A stretch of 64,000 nt of DNA from Antedon mediterranea (lineage: Eukaryota > Echinodermata > Crinoidea > Comatulida > Antedonidae). The stretch's first letter is position 1, and every line of letters starts with the position of its first letter. Positions 1-11,922 of the stretch are shown here, one piece after another. Under the pieces are notes generated by a model, which worked only from the letters and a program-made list of their open reading frames with translations, did not search any database and was not told the origin of the DNA. The stretch lies in the NCBI RefSeq assembly GCF_964355755.1, contig NC_092675.1, positions 18,676,912-18,740,911 of the forward strand, given 5' to 3'. The translations under genes were made by a program, and so were the position numbers.

Positions 1-161
1 TAAATAATCGGCAGATAATCTTATAATAAACCCGGCGAATAATGTGTATATGTTCTTTATGTATCTTGTTTATCTATGATTACTTGTTAAGTGCTATGTT
101 TTGTTCAACTTCCATGCATTTATATAATGTATTGCAATAATAAAGTTCAAGTTCAAGTTCG
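1..161 (+). mobile_element. 3' tail of a LINE with (AAGTTC)n end
   Basis: AT-rich non-coding sequence ending AATAATAAAGTTC followed by repeats of AAGTTC at about 142-161. Short tandem ends of this kind are typical of CR1/L2-type LINE 3' tails. No coding part is in the window. Confidence 0.5.
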
Positions 162-2530
162 TTGACAATAATTATCCCTACTGTATCTAACTGTACACAG
201 TATCATAGGCAAGTTCCGTGATACACCAGTACATGTTCCCTATGTAACGACTGTATCATAGCCTGGAGCATTAGCATTGCGGAGATACAGCACTCTCTAT
301 AATTATTCGAAGCCTAATTTATTTTGCTATTAACGCAATATGAAGATTCTTCTTTAATATAAGTGATAGTGGACCTTTACCGTTTCATGTTTTATTTCAG
401 GCATACACATGAAAAAATGTAGAAGGTAAAATATAAAGCATATTTTTGTTAATGTATCCTAATAAGGGAAATATAAAGATACGTTTTAAACAGCATGTCA
501 CGATCGTGAAACATAAACCTGAATCAGGATGGAAGAAAATCAAGGATCCTACTTTTCAAACTTAGCGTACGAACTACAAAAATACTACATTTCACTAAAA
601 AAACATTAATATTCAGAAATCGTTTCGTACATTCAGTTTTGAACAATTCTGAAAATAGAGTTAGCTTGTATTAGTAACTCGTAACGAACAATGCTGTAAT
701 GTCACAACTGTAGGCCTATATATTATTTACATTACGTACTTTAATAGAAAAGACCGAAAACCGAATGGAAACAAGCAAGGTGCTGAAAAGGTAGGAAATG
801 GCCGGATGCCAAAAGGTCCACTGTGAAAATGATAAGGTTTGAAAACACTAGTAACGAAAGTCAAGGTGGAAGCGGACTGTAGATCCAGATCTATTTAAAT
901 AGATAAAAAAACTATATATAGTTTTACTGATGTTGACAATCCTTCAGGTGAAAGTTTAAATTAAACAACCGTAAGGCGATTTATGTAAGACCTACTGAAT
1001 TTTTTTTAAATCTTGTAAAATGATTACATCGATATTAATCTCTAGCCCTGACAAGTATGAGACAAGTTCAGATGACATCTACAGAAGAGCACTTTAGAAT
1101 CTATCATTTCATCTTCTGATATTGATCTATGATAATATAAATATGACTTTATGTAAGTAGAGGTGTAAGTGACCTAAAGCCGAGGAAATGGCAACAATTT
1201 ACACTCATAAAACTAGCAATATAAAATTACTTAACTTTAAGAGAGCAATTAAAACTCCGGATAAGGTTATCCGTCAAACTACAAATACTACATCAAACTT
1301 AGCTGATGAAAAGTATTACAATTAACCAATAATTGAAAACATTCTTAAAACACCGAAATTGATATAATATACTAGTAATTTGTTCACCGTACATCTACCG
1401 TTCGGTTCGGTACTATTCTCTATGCCTGCTATACCAAACCAAATATTAAAAAACATTATAGTTGATGATTAATAGTCACAATAGTTGGTGGTTTGAATAT
1501 TTGTAAACAGCACAGTAAAAGGCAGCATCATAAAATAGTTAATAACTGGTGTAATGGATATTCAAAATGGTTGTAAAGGTAGAAAAAAGCAAAACATCAT
1601 GCATTTGAAAGTCAAAATGCCATGACTGACTAACCTACGATTAAGCGAACCACATCACACTCACACAACATACATATATTGTATGTAATTCATACGATTT
1701 GTAATTAAAATAATGTGTGAAATTTGTCTAAATAAGATTTATTTTTCTGGATGACTGACTCGACTAGAATAATGTATGATTATGCTTATTGATGCTTCCT
1801 TTTGTGGGCTACTTAAGATTTTTTTATTTATTTAGCTTGAAATTGTGTGTAAAATATCTGTTAGTAAGTGGAACAAATGTTAAATCACATAACACAAAAT
1901 CTATTTAAATAAAACCCAGAAAAATAGGTATTGATTAGATCATTGTAATGCGATAAATTATTTCAAACGTGTACAGTTTATCGATGAGGTACTTTAAATA
2001 TGCCACACATTTATTTAAATTAAAGTATACTGCACGCAAAATACCATAATAAATGTCATTACAACGTTATTAACCATATTGAGGTTCTGTTTATAATAAA
2101 AAGTTCATTTTTAAAACATTGCTCATTTCTGACGTGTCAAAAACTGCCATTAGTATTATATCAACATATTTTGACAAGTATTATATTCGCGAGAGACAGA
2201 GATAAGTGAGAATGAGTAGATTTTTTTAACGCTGAACAGACAAAGAGATAGGAATTTTTATTTGCCAAAATAAAACAAAAATCTGCTTAACAAGCAGTGA
2301 GAGTAAAACCGTAATTGTAAACATTAATGAAAAGTGATTTATGTAATTTGACAAATCGATTCACTAAAAAAGCACAAATCATTGTCCGGTTCTGTTTTGT
2401 TAAACAAGTCTTAGAACGTAATGTTTATACTATAATAATAGTGTTTTCCTAATTATAATTGATGATCATAAGAGCCTACTTTTATGCTTTATATTAATGC
2501 ACTAATTTAATAGTCTATAATTGTTTTTTT
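162..2530. other. AT-rich upstream region without recognisable genes
   Basis: No convincing coding region, RNA gene or repeat was seen. It probably contains the promoter and first exon of the receptor that begins at 2546. Confidence 0.5.
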
Positions 2531-2545
2531 ATAACTTATTTCAGA
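2531..2545 (+). promoter_or_regulatory. Splice acceptor just upstream of the receptor start codon
   Basis: The sequence ATAACTTATTTCAG followed by A and then ATG looks like a polypyrimidine-AG acceptor. It implies a non-coding first exon and a promoter somewhere in or before 1-2500. I could not locate that exon. Confidence 0.5.
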
Positions 2546-5437
2546 ATGCCTTCAGTGACGCCAGCTTACTTCACGACAGGTGAACAGGACAACTCCAGTT
2601 TCGACTATCAAACTAGTGCAATGTATAGTTACGTAACAGCCCACGACAAAGAACCGTTACCAATTCATACAATATTACTGAAATCAATATCCATAGCAAT
2701 TCTTATTTTTCTGACAGTGTTTGGAAACACTGTGGTCATTACTATTATAGTCAAGAACAAGCAGCTTCGTGGCACTACTTACTACTATCTTTTGAACCTT
2801 GCTGTGGCCGATATCACCATCGCCATTTTCACTGAGTGGACGCTGTTGGTTCACGAACTAAAACGCTACTGGATCTTTGGAGAGTTCATGTGTAAATTTT
2901 CCACTGTGTTCCAAGGTATGAATGTATAGTCTAATATGGAGTCTTTGGTTTCCATTATCATATTATTATCATTACACAGTAGGCTTATATAATATATAAG
3001 CCTACTGTAGATACAATAATATATTATAAACATGATATTAATCTTCTAAAAATGTAATAGCGTTTCGACGTGTTATGATCATCTAATGAATGTTTAGGTC
3101 AAAAAATAATAAGAAAAAAAAAACAAATACCCACATTTTTTGTTCATTAATAATAAAAGACATTGATATGAATAGAGGCAATTAATCTTGTGACATCTTT
3201 CAAATTCTTATGAAATTACCATTTGTATTCTGATTTTTAAAGGAATATCGATACACGTCAGCATTCTTACATTGACTATCATCGCAATCGACCGATACTT
3301 GGCGATCGTTTTCCCGCTTAAATCACGTGTGACGTCACGGAATGGTGGAGCAGGAATATTCATTCTGGCAGTGTGGTTGACAGCAATTTGTGTGAACATA
3401 CCTCTACTGCTAAACACGGGTTATCAGGAATGGACATATCCTGATGGACATTACAGAGCATACTGTTTCGAGGAATGGTCTAATCCTAAATTACCCGCTA
3501 TTTACACAACAGTCTTATTTGTGGTCATCTATATTGCCCCAATGAGTTTGATGATTTTCGTTTATCTGACGATTGCAACAAAACTACTGGTCTCACGTGC
3601 TCCGGGTGAGAGGATTGAGTCTACTGTATCGAGCCAAGAACGAACAAAACGAAAGGTGACGATCATTTTTTTAATTTACCGTGAGCTGTATTGTATTTAA
3701 ATACTTAACACCATCAACATTTTTAGCTTTTACAAGAGAACATATACCTATTTATACCTAATTCAATTAATCAAAGTTGTTTCTCCATTGAGTGAGTACT
3801 CGCATGTCAATGTCAATTAAAAATTTTGCCAAAATGTCTGCGTCACAGGATTTCTTGAAATCGTGAACTAAATCATTTTACATCTTTAGGTGCTGAAGAT
3901 GTTGGTAGTTGTGGTATGTTCGTTTTCATTCTGTTGGCTGCCTTACAACGTCGTATACATGTATATGTCATGGAACATAGACGTAAGTTGAATGGCGATT
4001 TATCTTCAATACAAAGGCTATCCGCGCAAAGAGATAAGTGCTTCGATTTAGAAATTTAACAAAATCACCCTATTGGTGGTGCCACACACTAATCGCATTT
4101 TACACGGATGGCGTCTCATAAAATTTACCTTTTTCTAACTCATCGCAGTAAACACGCGTGGTCATGTTCTTGCAGTTTTATTTATTGTTTCCCAACCAAA
4201 TTTCAACTTCTCTCATTATTTTGTTTGCTTGTTTGTCCCGGCCTTTGTAGCATCCAATTAGTTTCTACTTCATAACTCGGCAACATGTTATGTTCTTTCT
4301 TGCCGTGATTTTCAGAATAAAGCATTTTATCCAAACCATTAAGTCTATGATTGTGTTTGTTGTTGTTATTTGTTGTGTTGTTGTCTTCTCTGCCTTTATG
4401 CACACCCTGTGGATGCACAATACTATTTTTTTGACAAAAAGTCCGAAACGACGGCCTGTAATTTAAAAGAACTTCACCCTTATTCTCCTAAAACGCTAAT
4501 CGTCGTTAGACATTGCGCGTCTCACTTGTGTTCGCCACTCATTACGTTTTTGAGCAAGCATGGGATTGTGTATAGGTCCGCGTGTGAAAAGTTCTGTTTC
4601 CTTTTTTATGTTTGCCATCCATGTTGTTTTTGGTCTTCCTTTTGGTTTTTTGGTCTTTCTCTGAGCCTCTCCGAGTGCGATCTTAGCTGGTGTGTTTTCA
4701 TTTAAACGGAGCAGGTGACCATACCATGTCAGCCTTCTTTTCTTTACGTTCTTACTCCACTCAATTTCTCCTGTTCTTTTGTACAAATCTTCATTTTTTA
4801 TTTTCTCCGGCCACCTTATACCTATTATTCTCTTTAGGAATTTTCTTTGAAAGACATCGATTTCGCTTTTTAGTGATGCTGTCATTGTCCACAGTTCACA
4901 ATTATACAGAAAGATGCTTGTAATGTATACGTTGAAGACTCTCATTTTCAGATTTATTGTTATTTTTCTATTTTGGAGTATGTGATTTATCTTGCTGAAA
5001 GCTGCTAATGCGAGACATTTTCTGTTATTAACATCCTCTCTGGGTCCCAATTTACTTCCAAGGAATTTGCAGTTTCGCCAGTCTTCATTTCCTTTCCTTT
5101 TTATTTTAAAATCTTCGGTTTTTGACGCTTATTAGTTTCCAGTAATTGTAAACAAACCTTTTGATGAAAGTAAATGTTAGGTTATATAACAATTTATGTT
5201 TTCTGTTTTCAGTATGAGCCAGACAACAGAATATTGTTTGCCTGTCTGTGGCTGGGCTACGCAAACAGTGCACTCAACCCGTTCATTTACTGCGGATTCA
5301 ATGAAAACTTTCGTCAAGGTTTTCTACAGATTCTAACATGCAACTCAAAAAAGTATATAAGGGTCAACAAAGAGCAATACAGCAAAAAGACGTACCCAAG
5401 TCACACAGACAAGACAATTATCGAGCAAGGTATCTGA
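2546..5437 (+). CDS. Neuropeptide receptor, class A GPCR (NPFF/QRFP-receptor-like), four coding exons
   Basis: Predicted seven-helix plasma-membrane receptor for a neuropeptide, G-protein coupled. Exons: 2546-2915, 3243-3655, 3890-3982, 5213-5437; every intron has GT/AG borders and all phases join, giving 366 aa. Visible: N-glycosylation site N16-S-S, TM1 with GN (60-61), LAVAD in TM2 (D89), TM3 Cys116, DRY at 140-142, ECL2 Cys198, FxxCWLP in TM6 (CWLP 276-279), NPFIY in TM7 (314-318), then [10 protein letters not shown] in helix 8. The stretch IYTTVLF...IYIAP in TM5 and NENFR after TM7 are typical of NPFF/QRFP receptors (family knowledge). The start ATG lies 2 nt after a TTATTTCAG acceptor, so an untranslated 5' exon probably lies upstream. 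Intron 3 (1.2 kb) holds repeat DNA. The receptor class is secure; the ligand is not known. Confidence 0.9.
4076..4360. repeat. Dispersed repeat X, copy 1
   Basis: This segment aligns by eye with 24064-24166 plus 25137-25350. Shared blocks include GTGGTG(C/T)CACACAC, ATCGCATTTT, CTTTTCTAA, TTTGTAGCATCC, TTTCTACTT and TTGCCGTGAT. It lies in intron 3 of the first receptor next to the LINE fragment, and it may be the 3' region of a related element. Confidence 0.7.
4496..5130 (-). pseudogene. 5'-truncated LINE (non-LTR reverse transcriptase, C-terminal part)
   Basis: Antisense open frame in intron 3 of the first receptor. It encodes the region after the RT palm of a non-LTR retrotransposon. Landmarks are [16 protein letters not shown] near the start, [43 protein letters not shown] and [12 protein letters not shown], ending MSNDD-stop. 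These match the conserved thumb and C-terminal segment of LINE ORF2 proteins (family knowledge). The frame can be followed upstream of the first ATG to about 5130, and no palm domain is present, so the copy is 5'-truncated as usual for LINE insertions. The clade is not assigned. Confidence 0.85.
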
Positions 5438-6503
5438 TAGGATCAGCTGAAAGAGTAGGCCTACTTTTTAAAATGCATACACCTTTACCCGATGAAGTAC
5501 AAGGCACAAAATGCGCAGCTGTTTAGGTGCTTTTGAAGTAATCTACGTCGCTCAAGCTGCAAATTACGACAGTACCATTACGCAATCCTTATCATCTTGT
5601 AATGGTAAGTGCAGAGTATGGCGTGTTTCATGAACGTCACAGTTGATAGAAAGACGTCATGAAAATTGGACCTTTAATGTTAAAGTGTGCTAAGTTGTGA
5701 TGTCACAAATATACACACACACACACACACCAGATGTCCTGTCTGCTGCTCTTGTAACGACAGTGAGTTCATTACACAATCATGGTATACTATATTAACA
5801 TCAGGCCGAAGTATTTTGATCACGACACTTAATAAACAATGATTTTAATTTTCAACGAAAAAGAAATCAAATACATACAAAATATAACACGCAAGTTCTT
5901 TTTTTTAATATCATACTTGTGAATAATACTTTTAGATTTGTTTACAAGTTAGAAAGAAACACCGTGCTATAGTGCTAGTTTTGTATTCGTGTGAAATAGG
6001 CCTATACTTACACAAAAGATGGAGCTTATAACCGGGTTTGTAATTTATTATTCTAAATGTAAGATTTCTATAAAAAAAAAAAATAGAAGCATTGATCCAG
6101 GAGCAAAATATTTGACACGACAGGACACTGACTATGAAACCTTACTTTGACATATTTGGTGATTTTTCTAATTACAATATAGAAACGGTTACCAAATTTA
6201 TTACGGTATAAATGTTAACAAATAACATTACTTTGGCCTGAAATACCAAAGATAAAATAGACACGATACATGACCCCACGCCAACAGCAGACGATAGGCC
6301 TAATATTCAATTTCGTTTATTAGTATTATTATTATATTATTAAAATATCGAAATTACTGAAAGGGAAATTTGCATAACATCAATCAATGACTTTTAAAAA
6401 ATATATTGAAATATGTTTCTTCGTTCATTTCGTAATCCTATCTTATGCCAAATGTGAAGAAATAAGACAATTTAATCTGATTGACTTAATTAACGTTTGA
6501 CTG

Positions 6504-6549
<46 letters not shown>

Positions 6550-6656
6550 ACAATAGGCAAAGAACATTAATTCTAAACCGCCCGGTGATATACTGAAATT
6601 TAATTAATTAATTTGAAACGATAAAGATGAGGAAATCTGTGAGAATGAGAAAAAGT
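5438..6656. other. 3' UTR and intergenic DNA with (CA)n and (AT)n microsatellites
   Basis: Holds a short (CA)n tract near 5711-5730 and a perfect (AT)n tract at about 6508-6545. The receptor 3' UTR probably ends near 5850. Confidence 0.6.
5831..5836 (+). terminator. Candidate poly(A) signal of the first receptor gene
   Basis: AATAAA about 390 nt after the stop codon at 5437. It is the first canonical hexamer I noticed downstream. No transcript evidence is available. Confidence 0.35.
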
Positions 6657-6728
6657 CGCCCCAACCGAGACTCGAACTCGGACCGCCTGCTTGATATGCA
6701 GATGTCCTAACCATTAGACCACTGGGGC
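6657..6728 (-). tRNA. tRNA-like gene with anticodon AUC (would read GAU, Asp)
   Basis: On the minus strand the 72 nt fold into a full cloverleaf. The acceptor is GCCCCAG paired with TTGGGGC (one G-T), the D stem is GTCT/GGAC with loop AATGGTTA, and the anticodon stem is TCTGC/GCAGG with loop ATATCAA. The T arm CCGAG/CTCGG with loop TTCGAGT is perfect, and the discriminator is G. A TTTTT Pol III terminator follows about 4 nt downstream. With U33 fixed, the anticodon is ATC. Eukaryotic tRNA-Asp normally carries GTC, so this is an odd gene, a tRNA pseudogene or the head of a SINE. Overall layout resembles tRNA-Asp/Glu. Confidence 0.75.
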
Positions 6729-7003
6729 TTTCATGGTATTGTTCGAACTCGATTGGACTGTTTGTTGTTTAATGTGTATTGAAATATAGATTGTAAAAAG
6801 TAAAACATGTAGTCTATTTATGTAAATAATTGAGAGTATTTAAATGTCATTGACATTTTCGACTCCGAAACTGAAATTCAAAACCTGGAATATTTATTAG
6901 AAGAATAATAAACCTGTACTTGATTCACTGTTTATTCGTTATTGGTTATGTTAATTAAAACAAAGTATAAATCTTGAAAGAATTTCATTTAGCTTCGATT
7001 TTG

Positions 7004-7177
7004 TATAGATGACAAATTTCGTTTTTGTAAAAGCACAAGTTAACGGAGTACTTACTCGAACGTTTCGATCTCTATCAGAGATCCTTCTCAACAGACTCCG
7101 GAGTGTTAATGCAGCTTGGTCATTCTTGACGTCATCTGTTGATGACGTCGTACGCCTCCGGTTGTAGGTTGTAGGTC
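7004..7177 (-). repeat. Inverted copy of the PLE 3' tail at its 5' end
   Basis: Reverse complement of about 13003-13171, differing at a handful of bases (for example CGGAGTC against CGCAGTC). Inverted or partial terminal copies are a known hallmark of Penelope elements. Confidence 0.88.
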
Positions 7178-7196
7178 TATACAAAATCGAAGCTAA

Positions 7197-8624
7197 ATGA
7201 AATTCTTTCAAGATTTAAGAGAAAAATATGGTCAAGAAACCATCAACATCGTACGCAAACAGGAAAATATCGCGAAGAAAATTTCACGGCAGAGAAATCA
7301 CCGGGTATTCTCCCTTCATTGTAAGCGGTTGGACATTACCCCTTCGAGCCTGAAATTATATCGACCGATCAAATCGTCTAAAGCAGAGGAAATAATAAAA
7401 CATGCAGAAAGACAGCTTTTACGCGAGAGAATAAGAATCACCACCAACAAAATCACACAGTTAGAAGGCAAAAAGAGAGATTTAAATGAGGAAATCGTAT
7501 CGCTAATTCCCAACGGAGGGGACATCACCAATGTATGTAATCACGTAAACAAAGTGTGTGAAGCGGAATTCTTAAAATGCCGATCACGACAACAAAACAA
7601 ACTGTTGTGGTGGAAAAACAAAGCAGAAAACGCAGCTAGAGATTTACATCAAGAACAGGATTTATCCGGTAAGATCTTAAGAGAAAAATGGGTGGTAAAT
7701 CTGTCTAGTAAGTTGGTTAGTGAGGACGAAATATCAGCATTACAAAGGGGATTGAACTATGCGGCGAGCCCACGATCCATGCCCATTGACGATCTCATAG
7801 TAGCGGCTGAAAAAGCGGCTGATCTCGTCCCCCTGGAAGAACAAGACACCGTTCGCAGTAAAATTGTAGCTATTGTAAAATCTACCACTCTACCACCTTC
7901 AAATTTAACCCCCAAAGAACGAAAGGCCATAAACAACTTGAAGAAAGATAAATCTATTCTTATTCTCCCAGCGGATAAAGGTAGATCTACTGTCATCCTA
8001 AATACTAATGATTACAAAGATAAAGTGGGAACCATGGTGAGCGACACTAATGTTTACGAACTGCTAAAACGTAATCCAACACAAAACTATAAACGAAAAG
8101 TGGTCAACATCATAGGCAGGTTGTTCAAAGAAAAGAAAATCAACTACAGAGAGAAAGAATGGCTGTTTCCCACGGCTGAAATTGTACCTAGGTCGTATTG
8201 TCTTCCGAAGATACATAAACCAAATCGGCCATTAAGACCTATAGTAGATAACATCAACACCGTTTTTTACACCGTTGCACAATTCCTCACCAAAATCCTG
8301 GGTCCACTTGTCGGAAACACAGAACATTATGTAACTTACTCAGGAGAGTTGGCGAGTGAACTAAAAGAAATAATAGTCAAACCAAGTGAAACATTTGTCT
8401 CGTTTGACGTAGTATGTCTGTTTACAAAAACACCAGTAGAAGAGGCCCTCAAAGTTGTCGAAAATCGCCTAACAACAGATCCGACACTTCTGGATAGAAC
8501 TAAACTACATGTGACAGACATAATGGAGCTCCTACGGTTTAATTGTGAACAAAACCTATTTCTCGTTCAATGGTAACATTTATAGGCAAATACAAGGCAT
8601 TGCTATGGGAAGCCCAATAAGTCC
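7197..8624 (+). pseudogene. Penelope-like RT, N-terminal two thirds
   Basis: A 459-codon frame encodes the N-terminal extension and RT fingers/palm of a Penelope-like reverse transcriptase. Landmarks are ILPADKGRSTVIL (the DKG motif), PRSYCLPKIHKPNRPLRPIV, and motif A FVSFDVVCLFT with the catalytic Asp at about residue 404. The ATG lies inside the 36-bp inverted arm. The frame is lost at about 8550 by one extra base in an AAAA run. In the next frame the protein continues through NGNIYRQIQGIAMGSPISPI (motif B) until the insertion at 8629. The RT copies the element's RNA at a DNA target. Confidence 0.9.
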
Positions 8625-9022
8625 TATACAGTCGGAGAGCCGCGTTGGGAAATATGACCGTTATCGCGAAATTTTCGACTTCGCATGACGTCATTAATTT
8701 TAGAAGCCCTCTCTCGGCACAGAGGCATCAACGTTTCGCGCGAAAACATTAGCATAAAGTATACGTCATTTTATAGCTGTTTAATAAACATTAATAGGCG
8801 AAAAATTAACCATATATGGTAAGATCAGTTCCTTATATGTTTAAGATGTCGCAGGTCACCTAATTTTCGGAATAATTTGTTGGATTTGTTGTCAGTGACA
8901 GTTTCTTTCCAAAGTTCGTGTGCAGCCGTCAAAGCTGAAGTTTTCTAACTTGCGTTTGTTTACAAATTTTCCATTAGTGGGATTTGCATCCCATACAGTG
9001 AATTACCAAAAAATCGGCGTAT

Positions 9023-10402
9023 ATGGATAGAGTAAGTATCAATAGTCTGTTTTACGTTAAAATTGGCTTGAAACCCTATTTAAGCTTCTTACAGCGAAAA
9101 TTTTAAAAAAGGTCCTCATTTCACATAATTGTTACGTCTCGCGGCACTATTTCCGTCGTGTGTGGTGCATGGTGTGTTGATTGGGGTTGTTGCAGGTGTG
9201 GGTGTGTGCACGACCTGGTGGATCGTTGTCGTAATATCGGCCTAAAAGGCTAGCCTTAGTAACATGTTGATAATTAAAATACTTTAGTTACAATTTAGTA
9301 TTATTAAAGTTTCGTTACAATCCTACTCTATATTGAAGATGCGTTGGGAAGGTTTTAAAAAGATAATTAAGCCAATCGCAGCCTGACATATAGTTAAATA
9401 TCCTCATTATTGGCAACTGATGGGTACAATTTATTTACTGTATTAATAATTATACAATAAATATACAGACACAAGGAAGTTTTGTGTTTAGTGCTTTTTT
9501 ATGGTAGGCCTACAGTACAGTCATATTATCTGAATATGTTTTCAGGTTGTGGAATAATTATATAATTACAGTATTTAAGAAAATGTTTTCGTCATAGTGA
9601 CAATTATTTAAAGACCCCTTCCCTGCAATTTTGGACGTTTTTTGGAAAATAATACATATATATTACTTTAAAAACATTAAACCATGTCATTCCTTGTCTT
9701 AAATGTACGTTTTATGGTAAATTATGATAAAAAGTGAGAAACAATGCACTACCTAAGTAGCTCGCGGCGATCGACCTCTCGTGGACGGTCTCAGGCCTAG
9801 CCTAGCTAGGCTTAGTTTTGTAGGCCTAGCTGGTAAACATCGGTAACGTACGAACATCGTACGCTAGCTATATACCTAGCCTGACGTTGTATAGTTGCTG
9901 CATTAATTGTCTTTCTATTTTTGCCAGACTCCGTTGATACAAATTGGGGGAAAACCCGGTATTTTCGCTGAAAAGTTAGGAGTCTTCCATTTGTTTTGGC
10001 TTCACGATCGATCGAAAAGTGGGCGAATTACAGGTGAAAAACAACAATATCAATCCGCGCGCAATGCATTTTGGGATTTATAGCGGGCCGCTATAATTAT
10101 TAAAATCGATTTATTTTTCACATTTTTAACCGTTTAAAGACGAAATAAGTTATCGCAATAGGACCATATAGTATTATTTTTACATTAAATATAGTTTGTG
10201 ATCTTAAATTAGATCTAAAAAACGTAGGGAATGGGGCTTTAAATAGTTCTTTACATTTCAGCTATTCATTTTCATTTCAGGTTTTTTGTTGGTATCAAGA
10301 TTTTCTATCTCGTTCTTCAATATGAGGTTGGACGGTGGAAGCTGTAAAGTGGTTTTCTCGATTTCAATATCATTGCTGATAGTTTTTCATTTTATTCGCT
10401 AA
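9023..10402 (+). CDS. Possible three-exon small ORF inside the 3.3-kb insert (tentative)
   Basis: ATG GAT AGA at 9023-9031 runs into GTAAGT. A TTTTTGCCAG acceptor opens 9928-10033, which is open for 35 codons and ends ACAG/GTGAAA. A TTTCATTTCAG acceptor opens 10281-10402, open to TAA at 10400-10402. Phases agree at both joins, giving about 78 aa with a hydrophobic C-terminal stretch. I recognise no domain. The agreement of phases could be chance, because three short segments in AT-rich DNA are easy to find. Confidence 0.2.
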
Positions 10403-10483
10403 TATAACATATAAATTTATATTCATTTAAGTTGTAGAAGTGTTTCAGATCAGTAAATTTTTATAAAGATATAAATTAAGTTG

Positions 10484-10620
10484 CAATTGATTGATTGATT
10501 TACTTTATTAACCAGAGTCGCACAGATGCATACAATATAAACATAAAACAATCATAAAATCAGTTCAACAGTAAGACTCAAGTAAAAATGATATCTCAAA
10601 AAGTACATATGGTGGCATAT
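10484..10620 (-). mobile_element. LINE 3' tail remnant (ATTG repeats), reverse orientation
   Basis: Starts with (ATTG)n followed by ATTTACTTTATTAACCAGAG, the look of a CR1/L2-type LINE tail read on the minus strand. No coding remnant was identified. Confidence 0.35.
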
Positions 10621-11922
10621 TTTATATTTACAGTATTAGGCCTAGCTAGTTTGTTATGTCTGATGAACAAGGTGCTATTAGAAGCAAGTTTTTATATACA
10701 GTAGTTGTATTTACTATTTGTATCAGTATTGTTTGAAAGGTTGTATTTTTTCACATTCTGTATATGTATACATAAAAAGAAAAAATTGATTGCTTGTGTG
10801 AAATGTAAGTTTATCTAATAAAGTAATAGAATATTTCTGTATACAAGTGTGACATTTAGGCCTACTGCCAGATATTGATATACTGATAAGTACCAACCAA
10901 TTAACAATACTCAAGTAAATGATGGGCTAATAATTATCTTTTTTTAAAACATGGCCATATAAAAATACATGGTTGAGTCTCTCAAACAAAAGATGCCTGA
11001 TTTTATAAATAACATTCCCCACCATATTTATATATAAATTGAAAATGGGTTATTTTTTGGCAATTTGTTTTTCAATGTATTGTTTTTTAACAGTTTTTGT
11101 AATTTTTTCTGGGCCTAGGTTCTTCTTCAGGCTTCTTCTTGCTTGGTATATGAGCTGGGATAGACCTACCAGCCTAGATTATGGAATACCCAGATTATGT
11201 CTACTTCTACTCCAGCTACTATAGGCCCTATATAACACAAACTACTATCAGAATTACTGCCTAACTAGGCCTAGAAAATACTATTTTTAGGCCTAGCTAG
11301 CCTAGAAGTTAAGTAAGTAATTATAGTAGCTAGTCTAAGTAGGCCTTTCCTAGCTCAGAAACCAAATAGAACAATAATCGGGCAGCAGATTGAAACCTTA
11401 GGCCTGTGACGCAGTACGCCTGCATGAACAACCGGATTAAACAGGGACACGATTCGGTCCGGGTCGATTCGTACCAGCTTCGTAAAACGTAAACAAAGTT
11501 TCAAAATGGCGGTTTTTCGATCGTAACTGAACAGAAATGTAGTAGGTTTGGTTTGATTAGTGGGAGTTGCATCCCAAGAAAGCTAAAAATTAGATTTTTA
11601 TTTTAATAGATAGCTTAATAGTTTATCTTGAAAAGATTTTAAATTCTTTCAAATCATTTAAAAAAAAATATAAATAAAAAAGTTTATACACAAAATAATA
11701 ATATTTCTCGAAACAAAAAAACTGTCGAATTTAGATCACAGTTTTTATCATTATTTACGCTTGTAGTTCAACTATTGAAATACGTTTATTGATTTCATCT
11801 AATATCAAAATTATACAATTTTCAAAGTGTACTAAAATAGCAAAAATTCCAACATTTTCCACGAAGGGCGCCCTCACAATGAATGAAATCAGTGATGCGT
11901 TACCAACGCGGCTTTCCGACTG

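Larger units (their letters stand above)
8629..11922. mobile_element. 3.3-kb inverted-repeat DNA element inserted in the PLE, TATA target duplication
   Basis: Ends CAGTCGGAGAGCCGCGTTGG on the left and the complement of CAGTCGGAAAGCCGCGTTGG on the right, a TIR of about 20 bp with one mismatch. It is flanked by TATA on both sides (8625-8628 and 11923-11926). Removing the insert with one TATA restores the PLE reading frame through motif B, which fixes the duplication at 4 bp. No transposase was recognised. The interior holds a LINE tail near 10485-10600 and a possible small spliced ORF. The superfamily is not assigned. Confidence 0.82.

Noticed and set aside
4203-4923. Plus-strand and minus-strand frames around the intronic LINE
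   Set aside because: They are shadows of the antisense LINE coding strand or lie in repeat X.
6951-7211. 86-codon minus-strand frame at the PLE 5' end
   Set aside because: It is produced by the inverted copy of the PLE 3' tail and the hairpin arm, not by a gene.
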